NCBI RefSeq assembly: GCF_040545425.1 | Contig: NZ_JBEPLW010000003.1 | Length of the DNA stretch: 64,000 nucleotides | Source: Bhargavaea ullalensis | GTDB taxonomy: Bacteria; Bacillota; Bacilli; Bacillales_A; Planococcaceae | Strand: one strand, 5' to 3' | Part shown: positions 24,685 through 33,316 of the stretch, one piece after another | How the letters are laid out: every line of letters starts with the position of its first letter | Position numbering within the stretch: position 1 is the first letter of the stretch | Notes under the pieces: generated by a model | What the model saw: the letters and a program-made list of their open reading frames with translations, nothing else | Databases searched by the model: none | Told to the model about the DNA's origin: nothing | Program-made: the position numbers and the translations under genes

Positions 24685-25047
24685 ATGCTGACATTCAAGC
24701 CAAGCCAAAATGCCCAGACAGTTGCATTCGAGTTCGACGGGCGCCTGACGAAAGAAGACGTGTTGAAAATGGAGGAAGTCCTGCAGCAGAAATACGAGGA
24801 AGGGGGCACATTCAACCTGTTCGCCGAAATCGGAACGATCGACTTCGCCTCGATTCCCGAAGCTCTCCGCGATGTGCAGGTCGAGATGGCGCACTGGATG
24901 GCGTTCGACAAAGTTGCTCTCATGAGCGAGCAGAACTGGCTCGACTTCGCCGCCGGTTTCGGCATGGACGAAATCGCCCGCGAGCGCGCGCGGTATTTCC
25001 GGCCGGGTGAATATGAGGAAGCGTGGGCGTGGCTGGGGGAATCGTGA
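24685..25047 (+). CDS. SpoIIAA-like (STAS/CRAL-TRIO-like) domain protein
   Basis: Soluble protein of 120 residues. The alternating strand-helix pattern AFEFDGRLTKEDVLKMEEVL, FNLFAEIGTIDFASIPEALRDVQ, FDKVALMSEQNWLDFAAGF and YFRPGEYEEAWAWLGES fits the SpoIIAA-like family (PF11964 as I recall it), which includes stress- and membrane-associated proteins of unknown role. The ATG at 24685 has AAGGGAG seven bases upstream. Its own promoter probably lies in the divergent region before the PTS-like gene. A bidirectional terminator separates it from the convergent acetyltransferase. Confidence 0.75.
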   Translation: MLTFKPSQNAQTVAFEFDGRLTKEDVLKMEEVLQQKYEEGGTFNLFAEIGTIDFASIPEALRDVQVEMAHWMAFDKVALMSEQNWLDFAAGFGMDEIARERARYFRPGEYEEAWAWLGES

Positions 25048-25063
25048 TTTTTGGGAATAGAAG

Positions 25064-25096
25064 AGGACGGCACAGACAATCTGTGCCGTCCTTTTG
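25064..25096. terminator. Bidirectional terminator between convergent genes
   Basis: AGGACGGCACAGA pairs with TCTGTGCCGTCCT and runs into TTTT. Confidence 0.85.
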
Positions 25097-25102
25097 GTTG
25101 AA

Positions 25103-25582
25103 TCAAAACTCCATCAAATACCACCGGTCCATCGTACCGTGTTCGGATCCTTCAAGCGGGTGTTCGAGCCTGCGGAAGCCGAGCCGTTCGTACAGCCGGT
25201 TCGCCACTTGGAGCTTTTCCATCGTTTCCAGGTAGCAGGCCGAGTAGTGCTGCCTCGCAAAGCCGAGCGCAGTTTCCATCAGATGTTTGGACAGGCCTTG
25301 GCCCTGGGCTTCCGGCTTGATGTAAAGTTTCTGCAGTTCGCCGACGCCCGGATGCTTCGGGGAGAAGGGAGCGATCCCGACGCCGCCGAGCACTTCTCCT
25401 TCATCATTGGTGAGCGTCCAATACCGGGCGTTCGGCTGTTCCTCGTAGAAGTGCGACAGGCTGCCGAGCTGGGGATCAAAATACGCCGTGCCGGGGATAT
25501 CCAGTCCGACAGATTCCAGCGAGTGTTTGATGATCTGTTCCAGCGCCCGGTTGTCTTGTTCGTTGATTTCCCGGATGTTCAT
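25103..25582 (-). CDS. GNAT family N-acetyltransferase
   Basis: Acetyl-CoA-dependent transferase of 159 residues. The GNAT fold is seen from EVLGGVGIAPF through ELQKLYIKPEAQGQGLSKHL (strand 4 and the acetyl-CoA pyrophosphate loop, Q/R-x-x-G-x-G/A variant) to CYLETMEKLQVANRLYERLGF. The acceptor is unknown; proteins of this subgroup are often annotated as small-molecule acetyltransferases. ATG 25582 is chosen because GGAG lies nine bases upstream within a leader whose earlier in-frame ATG (25597) has no good site. Confidence 0.82.
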   Translation of the reverse strand: MNIREINEQDNRALEQIIKHSLESVGLDIPGTAYFDPQLGSLSHFYEEQPNARYWTLTNDEGEVLGGVGIAPFSPKHPGVGELQKLYIKPEAQGQGLSKHLMETALGFARQHYSACYLETMEKLQVANRLYERLGFRRLEHPLEGSEHGTMDRWYLMEF

Positions 25583-25753
25583 CGTTTGATTCTCCATTCT
25601 GTAGGTAGTGGGCTGTAATGATTTCAATGTAGCGCGGATGGCCGGGAAAGACAATAGTTACGGGAGAGTTCGGAGGACCGGTGTGTTTGGAGGAAGAACT
25701 TTCCTCGCCGGTTGGCGTTCTTTTAGATGAAGGCAGTAAAGGAGGGAGTTTGA

Positions 25754-26047
25754 TTGGAATTCATTTTTCTGAGACCGGTTTATATCGTTCTGCTCGCGGC
25801 TTTGATTGTGCTGGGGGTTCTGATTCTGTCAGGGGTCCGTGCGGTGAACGGACTGACGCTGTGGAGCGTTGTCGCCTTGGCCTCTGTCACGGCGGCCATT
25901 TGTTTGTGGCAGACCGGGATCATCGCGGATGAGCTGAACCTGGCAGGTGATGAAGTGTCGTTTTACTTGGCGATAGCCGTCTGGGGACTCGCTTTGTTTG
26001 ATATCGGTCTGTTTTTGAAGAAAAGATTGAAACCATCAACGTTCTAG
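25754..26047 (+). CDS. Small membrane protein with three transmembrane segments, unknown function
   Basis: Protein of 97 residues with hydrophobic helices near 5-27, 33-50 and 67-88, separated by a short loop (GIIADELNLAGDE) and ending with a basic tail KKRLKPSTF. I do not recognise a family. The TTG at 25754 follows GGAGGGAG, supporting expression. Its last six codons (CCA TCA ACG TTC TAG and the preceding AAA) lie in the first unit of a 21-bp repeat array, so the C-terminus PSTF is encoded by repeat DNA. It may once have ended elsewhere. Confidence 0.6.
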   Translation: MEFIFLRPVYIVLLAALIVLGVLILSGVRAVNGLTLWSVVALASVTAAICLWQTGIIADELNLAGDEVSFYLAIAVWGLALFDIGLFLKKRLKPSTF

Positions 26048-26199
26048 CGAATACAGTCAACGTTTACGCGGATACAATCAACGTTCCGGCCGATACCATC
26101 AACGTTTTCACGAATACAATCAACGTTTCGACGGACACCATCAACGTTCTTGCGGATACAGTCAACGCCCCTCCGAAAACTGTCAATGTTCTGCCCCAA
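26032..26199. repeat. 21-bp periodic intergenic array 7 (core ATCAACGTT)
   Basis: Eight units start at 26032, 26053, 26074, 26095, 26116, 26137, 26158 and 26179. Each carries A-x-x-x-TCAACGTT and often ends in GCGGAT or GCGAAT. The array begins inside the 3' end of the preceding gene and fills most of the gap to the patatin gene. Confidence 0.92.
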
Positions 26200-26263
26200 G
26201 TTCTAAATTTCCTGCGGGTCGCCTACTGTATAGGAAGGAATCCTTTTTGAAAGGGGCGGGGCC

Positions 26264-27217
26264 GTGCGGATTGACGGGGTGTTTTCGGGGGGCGGGCTCA
26301 AGGGGCTGGCGCTGGTCGGGGCGTTTGAGGAGCTGGAGCGGCAGGGGATGGAGTTTGCCCGGGTGGCGGGGACGAGCGCGGGGTCGATATTGGCTGCCTT
26401 CATCGCGGCGGGCTATACCGCGGATGAAATCGGGGAAATGCTGTCCGAGCAGGATTTCGGCGAGCTGCTCGACCGGCGCCATGCATTCATTCCGCTGCCT
26501 TTCATGAAGTGGGTGAATCTGTATTGGCGGATGGGGCTTTATAAAGGAGATGCGCTGGAGGACTGGTTCACGGAAAAGCTGTTGGAAAAGGATGTGTACA
26601 CGTTCGGCGACCTCGCGCCTGGCCGGCTCAAGTTGGTTGCGTCGGATTTGACGAACGGGCAGATGATCGTGTTGCCGGATGACCTGAAGAAGTACGGCAT
26701 CCCGCCTGATACGTTCCCGGTCGGCCGGGCTCTCCGGATGAGCTGCGGCATTCCGTATTTCTTCGAGCCGGTCCGTCTGTTCACGAAAGAGGGGGACGCG
26801 ATTATCGTTGACGGCGGCGTGCTGAGCAACTTTCCGCTCTGGATTTTCGACGATCCGAACGGCAAGCGGGAGCGGCCGGTGATCGGCCTGAAGCTGAGCC
26901 GCAGCGAAGAAGACAAGACCCCGCGCAAGATCCACAACGCGCTCGACCTGTTCGAAGCGCTGTTTTCGACGATGAAGAACGCACATGACGAACGCTATAT
27001 CCAGAAAGACCATGCCAAGGATATCGTCTTCATCCCGATGGACGACGTCAAGGCGACCGACTTTGACATGGGGGACGAACAGATGGAGTTGCTCATGCAG
27101 CGGGGACGCGACCGGACCCGGCTGTTCCTTGAGACATGGCGTTTCACGGCACCTCCGATATGGCGGCCGGTGCAGAAGATAAATTCCGCATCCACCTACA
27201 AAAAGGCCGTCCCGTAA
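26264..27217 (+). CDS. Patatin-like phospholipase
   Basis: Lipid acyl hydrolase of 317 residues. The catalytic features are in place: oxyanion hole GGGLKG (residues 9-14), nucleophile elbow GTSAG with the active Ser at about 39, and the catalytic Asp in VDGGVLSNFPLW (about residue 184). No signal peptide is visible, so it is probably intracellular, acting on membrane phospholipids or neutral lipids. The GTG start follows GAAAGGGG. It stands alone between array 7 and the convergent iron-uptake operon. Its end overlaps the terminator hairpin of efeO. Confidence 0.88.
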   Translation: MRIDGVFSGGGLKGLALVGAFEELERQGMEFARVAGTSAGSILAAFIAAGYTADEIGEMLSEQDFGELLDRRHAFIPLPFMKWVNLYWRMGLYKGDALEDWFTEKLLEKDVYTFGDLAPGRLKLVASDLTNGQMIVLPDDLKKYGIPPDTFPVGRALRMSCGIPYFFEPVRLFTKEGDAIIVDGGVLSNFPLWIFDDPNGKRERPVIGLKLSRSEEDKTPRKIHNALDLFEALFSTMKNAHDERYIQKDHAKDIVFIPMDDVKATDFDMGDEQMELLMQRGRDRTRLFLETWRFTAPPIWRPVQKINSASTYKKAVP

Positions 27218-27233
27218 TCGGGGCGGCCCTTCG
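27200..27233 (-). terminator. Terminator of the efe operon
   Basis: GGCCGTCCCG pairs with CGGGGCGGCC, and the AAAAA at 27201-27205 gives a T-run on the minus strand. It overlaps the last codons of the patatin gene. Confidence 0.75.
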
Positions 27234-27242
27234 CGATTTTGC

Positions 27243-28100
27243 TTATTCTATTACGATGCCCATCTGGGAAAGCGGTTCGCCGAGCTGGTTAACGGCGGAT
27301 GCGAGTTCCTGGGTGTCTTCCGGCGTCAGTTCTTCATAGGACACATAGCCGCCGTCCGCTGTTTCATACTTGGCGAGAAGGGTGTTCACTTTGTCGAATT
27401 TGTCTTCAATGTTCTGGGCGAGTGATTCGTCCCGCTCTTTGATCTTCGACTCGAAAATGCGGAAAATTTCTTCCGCTCCTTCAATGTTTGCCTTGAAGTC
27501 GTAGAGATCGGTGTGGGAATAGATCTCTTCCTCGCCTGTGATTTTCGAAGTGGACACTTCGTTGAGCAGGTCGACGGCGCCTGCAGTCATGAGGTCGGGC
27601 GTTACCTCTACGGTCTCCACGCGTGCCCGCAGTTCCTTGGCGTCCGCGATCAGTTGATCGGCGAACTCTTCGTAGCCGGCTGTTTTGTTTTCTTCCCAGA
27701 GGCCATATTCAATGCGGTGATAGCCGGTCCATTCCTCTTCGCCTTCTCCGGCGTCCTGGACGTCAGCAAGCCGTGCGTCGATCTGCGGGTCCAGATCTCC
27801 GAAGCTTTCGGCAATCGGTTCGGACCGCTCGAAAAACATGCGGGCTTCCGGATAAATGGCTTTGGCTTTCTCAATGTCACCTTCCTTGACGGCATTGACG
27901 AATTTTTCGGTTTCGATGACGAACTGATCCAGCTGATCGACGGCGAACTCCTTGTATTGTTCGACTTCCGCGCTCAGATCAACCGCGGGGGCGTCTGCGG
28001 GTGCAGGTTCGGCCGCGACAGAGACGCTGTCGTCTTGCCCGCAGGCTGACAGCAGAAGTCCGGTGAGCAGAACAGATGTGTACAGCACTTGCTTTTTCAT
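27243..28100 (-). CDS. efeO: EfeM/EfeO-type iron-uptake lipoprotein (imelysin/M75 family)
   Basis: Extracellular lipoprotein of 285 residues with lipobox LLSAC (Cys20) followed by an Ala/Pro-rich linker. The body is the imelysin-like M75 domain: PEARMFFERSEPIAESF, the metal-binding HxxE motif at His128-Glu131 (GYHRIEYGLW) and YSHTDLYDFKANIEGAEEIF. The N-terminal cupredoxin domain of E. coli EfeO is absent, as in the shorter EfeM form. It should deliver iron to the EfeU permease. AAAAGGAG precedes the ATG, 26 bases after efeU. It is the last gene of efeB-efeU-efeO. Confidence 0.9.
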   Translation of the reverse strand: MKKQVLYTSVLLTGLLLSACGQDDSVSVAAEPAPADAPAVDLSAEVEQYKEFAVDQLDQFVIETEKFVNAVKEGDIEKAKAIYPEARMFFERSEPIAESFGDLDPQIDARLADVQDAGEGEEEWTGYHRIEYGLWEENKTAGYEEFADQLIADAKELRARVETVEVTPDLMTAGAVDLLNEVSTSKITGEEEIYSHTDLYDFKANIEGAEEIFRIFESKIKERDESLAQNIEDKFDKVNTLLAKYETADGGYVSYEELTPEDTQELASAVNQLGEPLSQMGIVIE

Positions 28101-28126
28101 GAGAGGGCTCCTTTTAAGAAAAAATT

Positions 28127-29875
28127 TTAAGCTTCGGACGCGGCGGTCCGTGCAGTTGTGCGCTTCTTGTACAGGGAGGCGGCTGCAATCAGGCCGATCA
28201 GCAAGACTTGCGCGGCGACCGGTTCAATGGACGGGTACAGGCCGATCAGGCTGCTTGCCGGCATGCCGGCGATGAAATGGCTCGGAAGTACATTCGTCAA
28301 CTGAAGGGTATGGATGCTCGCGCCGACAATCTTAAAGGCGAGCAGATAAATCAAAAGGCTTGCAGCGCCGAAGAACAGATGCATCGGCAGCTTATGGCTC
28401 GCCTTCATGAACAGAACGGCGACGGCAACAAGGATGGCAAGTGCAATGCCGATCCCGAACAAGAACCGTGACGCCGGCATGTTCGGAGCGAGTCCTGCGT
28501 AAAAGACCATCGTCTCGGCACCTTCCCGGAAAACGGTGAGAAAACTGATGGAGGCCATCACCCATATGCTCTGGCTTGAAAGAGCATGATCCATCTGCTT
28601 GGAGATATAGCGGTTCCAAGCATCTGCCGATGACTTGCCGTGCAGCCAGACACCAACGCCGAGCATCATGGCGGCCGCAATCAGCCCTACCCATCCTTCC
28701 ATCAACTCGCGGCTCGTTCCAATCGTTGACGAATAAAGAAGTGTTGACATGAGGACTGCCGCCCCGATACTTGCGAGGATGCCAGCACCCGCCCCGGCAT
28801 AAATATATTTGTTGAACCTGGTTTGTCCGGCTTTTTTCAGAAAGGCGATGAGCGCCGAGATGATGAGCAGAGCTTCCAGGCCCTCCCTGAGCAGGATGGT
28901 GGCAGCATCCCATGCCGTGTAATTCGTTTTCTCTTGCAAGTAGCCGATCTGCTGATGCAATTGATCCACGTCATGCAGGACGGCGTCCGTGTCTGCGGAA
29001 GGCCGGGTCAATGCACCGGCGAGGCGGGGGATGTCTGTTTCGATCTTTGAGTAGAGTCCGGCGTTTTTCGTCCGGATTTCTCCTTCGACAGAAGGCCAGA
29101 CGACGATGAATTCTTTCAGTGCATCACTTGCGCCTGACGGATTCCCTTCCTTGATCTGCTGTTCGCTTTTTTCAAGAAGAGCCAGCAGCGTGTCGATGGA
29201 TGCGACATTTGCACGGGCGGGAGCAGCCGCCGTCCCATCGCTGAAATTCCGGATGGACTGCTCGAGGCCAGCATATTCCGACTGCAGTGTGTTCAGATCC
29301 GGCTCATCTTCGGCAAGGGCGACACGGATGAAGGCCATCCGGGTCTCGATCTGGCCGTAGGCCGCCACGTCATATTCGCGGACCGTCCGCTCATTGCGCG
29401 TCCATTTCGAGGAGAACCGGTCATATGCCTGCCGGACGGCCGCCGGGTCGTTTTGATCGATTGCCTGTCCAATCTCTTTGACGGCAGGGGAGACGGCTTC
29501 AAAGAATGCCTGGCGTTCGCTTTCCTCTTCATCGGGCTTTCCCGCCTGTTCGTAGGCGGTGAGAGACTTGGACAATTCACTCAGTGAAGCCAGCCGGTCC
29601 TCATCGTTTTTTGAATTGAGCGCGCGGTCGAGCGCCTGCTCAATATGATCAGTCTCTTTTCCCGATTCAAGGCCGAGGGCAGACCAGTCGTGTGCGAACT
29701 TTTCGAGCGCTTCCGCCGCTTTCGCAGGCTCGCCTTTCTTTGTGCTCAGGATGGCATCGGTGATGGAAATATAAAGCGGTCCGACGTTTGGCGCTGCGTG
29801 GACGAGCGGTGCCATGAACAGCAGAAGCGCAAGGGCAGGAAGCAATAATTTAAATGGATGCAAATAAGCTTTCAC
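28127..29875 (-). CDS. efeU: Iron permease EfeU (Ftr1/OFeT family) with extracellular domain
   Basis: Membrane permease of 582 residues. A signal peptide (about 1-27) and a long helical extracellular domain (30-315) precede seven transmembrane helices. The two iron-translocating motifs of the Ftr1 family are present: REGLE at 330-334 and REGAE at 450-454. The long N-terminal domain resembles a duplicated EfeO-like helical bundle and is common in Bacillales EfeU. A GTG at 29875 with AAAGGGGG upstream starts 26 bases before the end of efeB, so the genes are coupled. It takes up ferrous or ferric iron with EfeO and EfeB. Confidence 0.92.
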   Translation of the reverse strand: MKAYLHPFKLLLPALALLLFMAPLVHAAPNVGPLYISITDAILSTKKGEPAKAAEALEKFAHDWSALGLESGKETDHIEQALDRALNSKNDEDRLASLSELSKSLTAYEQAGKPDEEESERQAFFEAVSPAVKEIGQAIDQNDPAAVRQAYDRFSSKWTRNERTVREYDVAAYGQIETRMAFIRVALAEDEPDLNTLQSEYAGLEQSIRNFSDGTAAAPARANVASIDTLLALLEKSEQQIKEGNPSGASDALKEFIVVWPSVEGEIRTKNAGLYSKIETDIPRLAGALTRPSADTDAVLHDVDQLHQQIGYLQEKTNYTAWDAATILLREGLEALLIISALIAFLKKAGQTRFNKYIYAGAGAGILASIGAAVLMSTLLYSSTIGTSRELMEGWVGLIAAAMMLGVGVWLHGKSSADAWNRYISKQMDHALSSQSIWVMASISFLTVFREGAETMVFYAGLAPNMPASRFLFGIGIALAILVAVAVLFMKASHKLPMHLFFGAASLLIYLLAFKIVGASIHTLQLTNVLPSHFIAGMPASSLIGLYPSIEPVAAQVLLIGLIAAASLYKKRTTARTAASEA

Positions 29876-31115
29876 CGATGTAGCCCCCTTTCCGGATTCC
29901 CGGGAAGCAGGCGAACAGTGCGCTTCCTCGATGGGTGATGTATTCGTTCAGCTTGTCGGCACGCCCCAGAGCATTCTGGATGGCGATGAATTGCTTCGGA
30001 TGCTTCTGGAACGAGATGAAAAGCAATCCGGCATCGTAGGCGCCTGTTTCGGCAACGAGGCCGTCCGAATAGGAATAGCCGCGCCGGAAAATCGACTCTT
30101 TTGCCTGACGGGCCAGTGCCATATGTGAGTCTGCCGGGATGACAGGATTGCCGCTGATGTCTTTCTCCTCCAGATCAACGGAGTCAAACTCTTTTTTCTT
30201 GCCGAGCGGTGCTCCGCTGTCCCGGTGGCGGCCAAATGTTTTTTCCTGATCTTTCAGTGCGGTCCTATCCCAGGTCTCCAGGTGCATCTGGATGCGCCGG
30301 ACTGCCAGGAATGTCCCGTTCGTCAACCATCCTGCCGAGTCACCGGGCCGAACCCAGACGACTTTGTTCATTTCCTTGTCGTTTGACGGGTCCGTGTTCA
30401 CCGATCCATCTTTGAAGGCAAACAGATTCCGTGGCGTCTCGCCGGGTTTTCCGCTTTTGCGGGCGGGCAGGAATCCGGCTTGGGTCCACTTCAGACGAAC
30501 TTTGCCGGAAGCTGCACGAACAAGATTGCGGACGGCATGGAAGGCAACTTGAGGATCATCCGCACAGGCCTGAATGCATAAGTCCCCGCCGGAGTAAGCG
30601 GGATCGATCTGATCCCCCGGGAAATGCGGGAGATCGGCAAGTTCATCGGGTTTTTTGTGTTTGATTCCAAGCTTTTCAAAAAGAGAGGGGCCGGCGCCGA
30701 ACGTCAAGGTCAAATTAGAAGCGTCCAATCCGGACGATTCACCGGTATCAGCCGGCGGTCTGGCATTGCCGACGGGTCCCTCAAGCATCTCGCCGTTCAT
30801 GAGACGGTCGGCAATCGGCGTCCAATCCTTGAACAGGTCACGAAGTTCACTTTCAGAATGAATCAACACTGAAAGCGAGGCGAAATATACATGTGAAGGG
30901 GGAGGGGTCGCAATTCCGGGCTGATGCTTTCCATAAAAATCGATTTTGTTGTCAGCTGTATCGTCATCGTCAAAAAAGTCGAACCCGATCGCACGGGCGG
31001 CGCTCCCAACACCGGAAAGAGCCGCCGTGGCACCGAGAATGCCCACGCCTGATATCTTCAGCATATCCCGGCGGGAGATTTCTTTTTTCCATAGATCATT
31101 TGTTTTGCTTTTCAT
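29850..31115 (-). CDS. efeB: Deferrochelatase/DyP-type peroxidase EfeB
   Basis: Tat-exported heme peroxidase of 421 residues. The twin-arginine signal is SRRDMLKISGVG with Arg15-Arg16. The DyP fold is marked by LTLTFGAGPSLFEK, AFKDGSVNTD (the GxxDG-type motif with the catalytic Asp) and proximal histidine region ADSHMALARQAKESIFRRGYSY. It belongs to the EfeB subfamily, which oxidises ferrous iron or releases iron from heme outside the membrane. ATG 31115 follows GGAGTGAG. It is first in the operon, directly behind a Fur box. In B. subtilis the order is efeU-efeO-efeB, so the order here is rearranged. Confidence 0.92.
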   Translation of the reverse strand: MKSKTNDLWKKEISRRDMLKISGVGILGATAALSGVGSAARAIGFDFFDDDDTADNKIDFYGKHQPGIATPPPSHVYFASLSVLIHSESELRDLFKDWTPIADRLMNGEMLEGPVGNARPPADTGESSGLDASNLTLTFGAGPSLFEKLGIKHKKPDELADLPHFPGDQIDPAYSGGDLCIQACADDPQVAFHAVRNLVRAASGKVRLKWTQAGFLPARKSGKPGETPRNLFAFKDGSVNTDPSNDKEMNKVVWVRPGDSAGWLTNGTFLAVRRIQMHLETWDRTALKDQEKTFGRHRDSGAPLGKKKEFDSVDLEEKDISGNPVIPADSHMALARQAKESIFRRGYSYSDGLVAETGAYDAGLLFISFQKHPKQFIAIQNALGRADKLNEYITHRGSALFACFPGIRKGGYIGESLFASI

Positions 31116-31163
31116 GCTTCTCACTCCGCATATCAAGACATGGATTCAATAAAACAGGTCATT

Positions 31164-31182
31164 ATCAATGATAATCATTTTC
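31164..31182 (-). promoter_or_regulatory. Fur box upstream of efeBUO
   Basis: ATCAATGATAATCATTTTC matches 15 of 19 positions of the classical Fur consensus, including the uninterrupted central ATGATAATCATT. It lies 49-67 bases upstream of efeB, so the operon is probably repressed by Fur under iron-replete conditions. Confidence 0.85.
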
Positions 31183-31243
31183 AGTTAGGTGTCAAATTGA
31201 TTTTTATGGTAACCGGAAATCGCTGAATGTGAAGAAGACAATG

Positions 31244-31281
31244 AAAAAGCCAAGCTGCCCCTGACCGGGCGGCTTGGCCTT
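31244..31281 (-). terminator. Terminator of the secreted gamma-glutamyltransferase gene
   Basis: GCCAAGCTGCCC pairs with GGGCGGCTTGGC and the AAAAA on the plus strand gives a T-run on the minus strand. Confidence 0.8.
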
Positions 31282-31292
31282 ATGTTCGCAAC

Positions 31293-33071
31293 TCATTTAG
31301 TTCCGCGTTTTTTCCCTTTCAGTTCCACTCCGACGGCCGATCCGCTTCTGCTGGAGTCCGCCACGCCGAGGAACATGCCGGTGTCATGATCAATCCGGAT
31401 GCTCTGGACGTTACCGATCGTCGTCGGGGCAGGGCCGAACCGGTGGCCCATCGCGTTCAGATGCGAAAGGACATCCGCTGGAACGCCGTCTTCGTATCGA
31501 TACGATGTGAGGCTGTTCGTGTAGATGCGAGGCTCTTCAACGGCGTCTTTCAAGTCCATGTCATACTCGATCGCATAAAGAATCGTCTGGAGGACCGACG
31601 TGATGATCGTCGGGCCGCCCGGCGATCCGACGGTAAGCACCGGCTTGCCGTCTTCGTAAACGATTGTCGGCGTCATGGAGCTGAGCGGACGCTTGTAAGG
31701 CTGCACTTCATTCGCACCGCCCGGAACGGCGTCAAAGTCGGTGAGTTCGTTGTTCAGCACAATGCCGTAGCCAGGTACGACGATTCCAGAGCCGAAGAGC
31801 TGCTCGATTGTGGTCGTATAAGAAACGACATTGCCGTACTTGTCGGCGACTGTAAAGTGGGTCGTTTCTCCGTATTGGGTGTTTTCCGGCTGGGCGACCG
31901 CGGCAACCGGATCACCGTCTGTTTCATACTTCCACGGGTCGCCTGCGGCCGGATTCGGATTCACCCTGTCCAGGGAAATCAATTCACGCCGCTCATCAAT
32001 GTAGCGCGGGTCAAGCAGGCCGCTGACCGGTACATCGACGAATTCCGGATCGCCCGCATAGGCAGCCCGGTCTGCGTAGGCGAGGTGCATCGTTTCAGCG
32101 AGCAGGTGGTACTTCTCCCACGACTTTACGTCATATTGGGACAAGTCGAACCCGTCCAGGATGCCAAGCATCTGAAGGAGAAATACGCCGCCGGAACTTG
32201 GGGGCGGCATGCTGGCGATGTCATAGCCTTTGTACTTGCCCCAGATCGGCTCATCGATCGTCACGTCATAGCGGTCAAGGTCATCCGCTGTCATCGAACC
32301 GCCCGCTGCCTGGACAGTCTTTGCGATCGCGTCTGCGACCGGACCTTCATAGAACACGTCCGGACCTTTTGCCCGGATCAGCTTCATCGTCTTGGCCAGG
32401 TCTTTCTGGACGAGCAGGTCGCCTTCCTTCAGCGGCTTTCCGTTCCGGTCAAAGAAAATATGTCGGCCGTACGAGCGCTTCAGTTTTTCTTCATTGTCCG
32501 AAATCGCTGCCGCCAAAACCGGGTCGATGGCAAAGCCTTTATCTGCCAGCTGGATGGCGGGCCCGATCAGTTTTTCCAACGGCCGGCTCCCCCAAGTGTC
32601 AAGCGCCTCTTCAAGCCCCTTCAACGTGCCCGGGACACCGACGGATGTTCCGTGCATGACCCGCTCGTCAAACGGCACCGGCTTCCCGTTCTCATCGAGG
32701 AACATGTCCGGCGCCGCTCCGCCCGGCGCTCGCTCCCGGCTGTTCACAATGGTCGTCTCCCCGGTCTCCCCGTCATGCACCATCATGAATCCGCCGCCTC
32801 CGATGCCGGACATCATCGGCTCGGTGACATTCAGCGCAAACTGGATCGCGACAGAGGCATCGATGGCATTGCCGCCCTGTTTCAGGATATCCGCCCCGAT
32901 CTGCGTGGCGAGCGGATGAGCAGTCGCAACCATGCCGCCGTTCGCCTCGGCAACCTCCGGAAAGCTGTCATAGTCGATCCTGTCAAACTTTTTGGCGTCG
33001 GCCGCAAGCGGGGCAGACCCGAGGACGAGGGACATGCTGAGCGCTGCCGCAGCCCATTTCTTTTTGATCAA
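31293..33071 (-). CDS. ggt: Secreted gamma-glutamyltransferase
   Basis: Extracellular Ntn-hydrolase of 592 residues. The signal peptide is KKKWAAAALSMSLVLGSAPL with cleavage near ADAK (about residue 26). Family landmarks are ADILKQGGNAIDASVAIQFAL, SGIGGGGFMMVHD, RERAPGGAAP with the substrate-binding Arg, and the autoprocessing site GETTHFTVAD, where Thr403 becomes the nucleophile of the small subunit. PLSSMTPTIV and VGSPGG follow as expected. It cleaves glutathione, poly-gamma-glutamate or gamma-glutamyl peptides outside the cell. The TTG start has AAGGAGGAAT about nine bases upstream. This is the second GGT-family gene in the window and is clearly distinct from the cytoplasmic YwrD type. Confidence 0.93.
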   Translation of the reverse strand: MIKKKWAAAALSMSLVLGSAPLAADAKKFDRIDYDSFPEVAEANGGMVATAHPLATQIGADILKQGGNAIDASVAIQFALNVTEPMMSGIGGGGFMMVHDGETGETTIVNSRERAPGGAAPDMFLDENGKPVPFDERVMHGTSVGVPGTLKGLEEALDTWGSRPLEKLIGPAIQLADKGFAIDPVLAAAISDNEEKLKRSYGRHIFFDRNGKPLKEGDLLVQKDLAKTMKLIRAKGPDVFYEGPVADAIAKTVQAAGGSMTADDLDRYDVTIDEPIWGKYKGYDIASMPPPSSGGVFLLQMLGILDGFDLSQYDVKSWEKYHLLAETMHLAYADRAAYAGDPEFVDVPVSGLLDPRYIDERRELISLDRVNPNPAAGDPWKYETDGDPVAAVAQPENTQYGETTHFTVADKYGNVVSYTTTIEQLFGSGIVVPGYGIVLNNELTDFDAVPGGANEVQPYKRPLSSMTPTIVYEDGKPVLTVGSPGGPTIITSVLQTILYAIEYDMDLKDAVEEPRIYTNSLTSYRYEDGVPADVLSHLNAMGHRFGPAPTTIGNVQSIRIDHDTGMFLGVADSSRSGSAVGVELKGKKRGTK

Positions 33072-33316
33072 CGTCCATTCCTCCTTCGTGTAATAGAGTT
33101 CCTCCTAAACATAAGAAACCGCCTGCAACATATGCAAGCGGTCTTGCTCGGTGTTCAGAAAATTGAATCTCCGGTCACGGGAGGTCTGCACATGTAGAGG
33201 CAGTTCGGCCCAATTGAAACATAGGACAAGGGCACTGTCTTAACAATCACTAACATCTCCTTCACACTCTCTCAACAAAAAGGAGATATTCTGATATTAG
33301 CGCCGGATACATATGC

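Noticed and set aside
31386..33197. Plus-strand open frame of 603 codons
   Set aside because: It lies antisense to the well-supported secreted gamma-glutamyltransferase, has no ribosome site, and its Arg/His-rich composition is typical of a GC-rich shadow frame.
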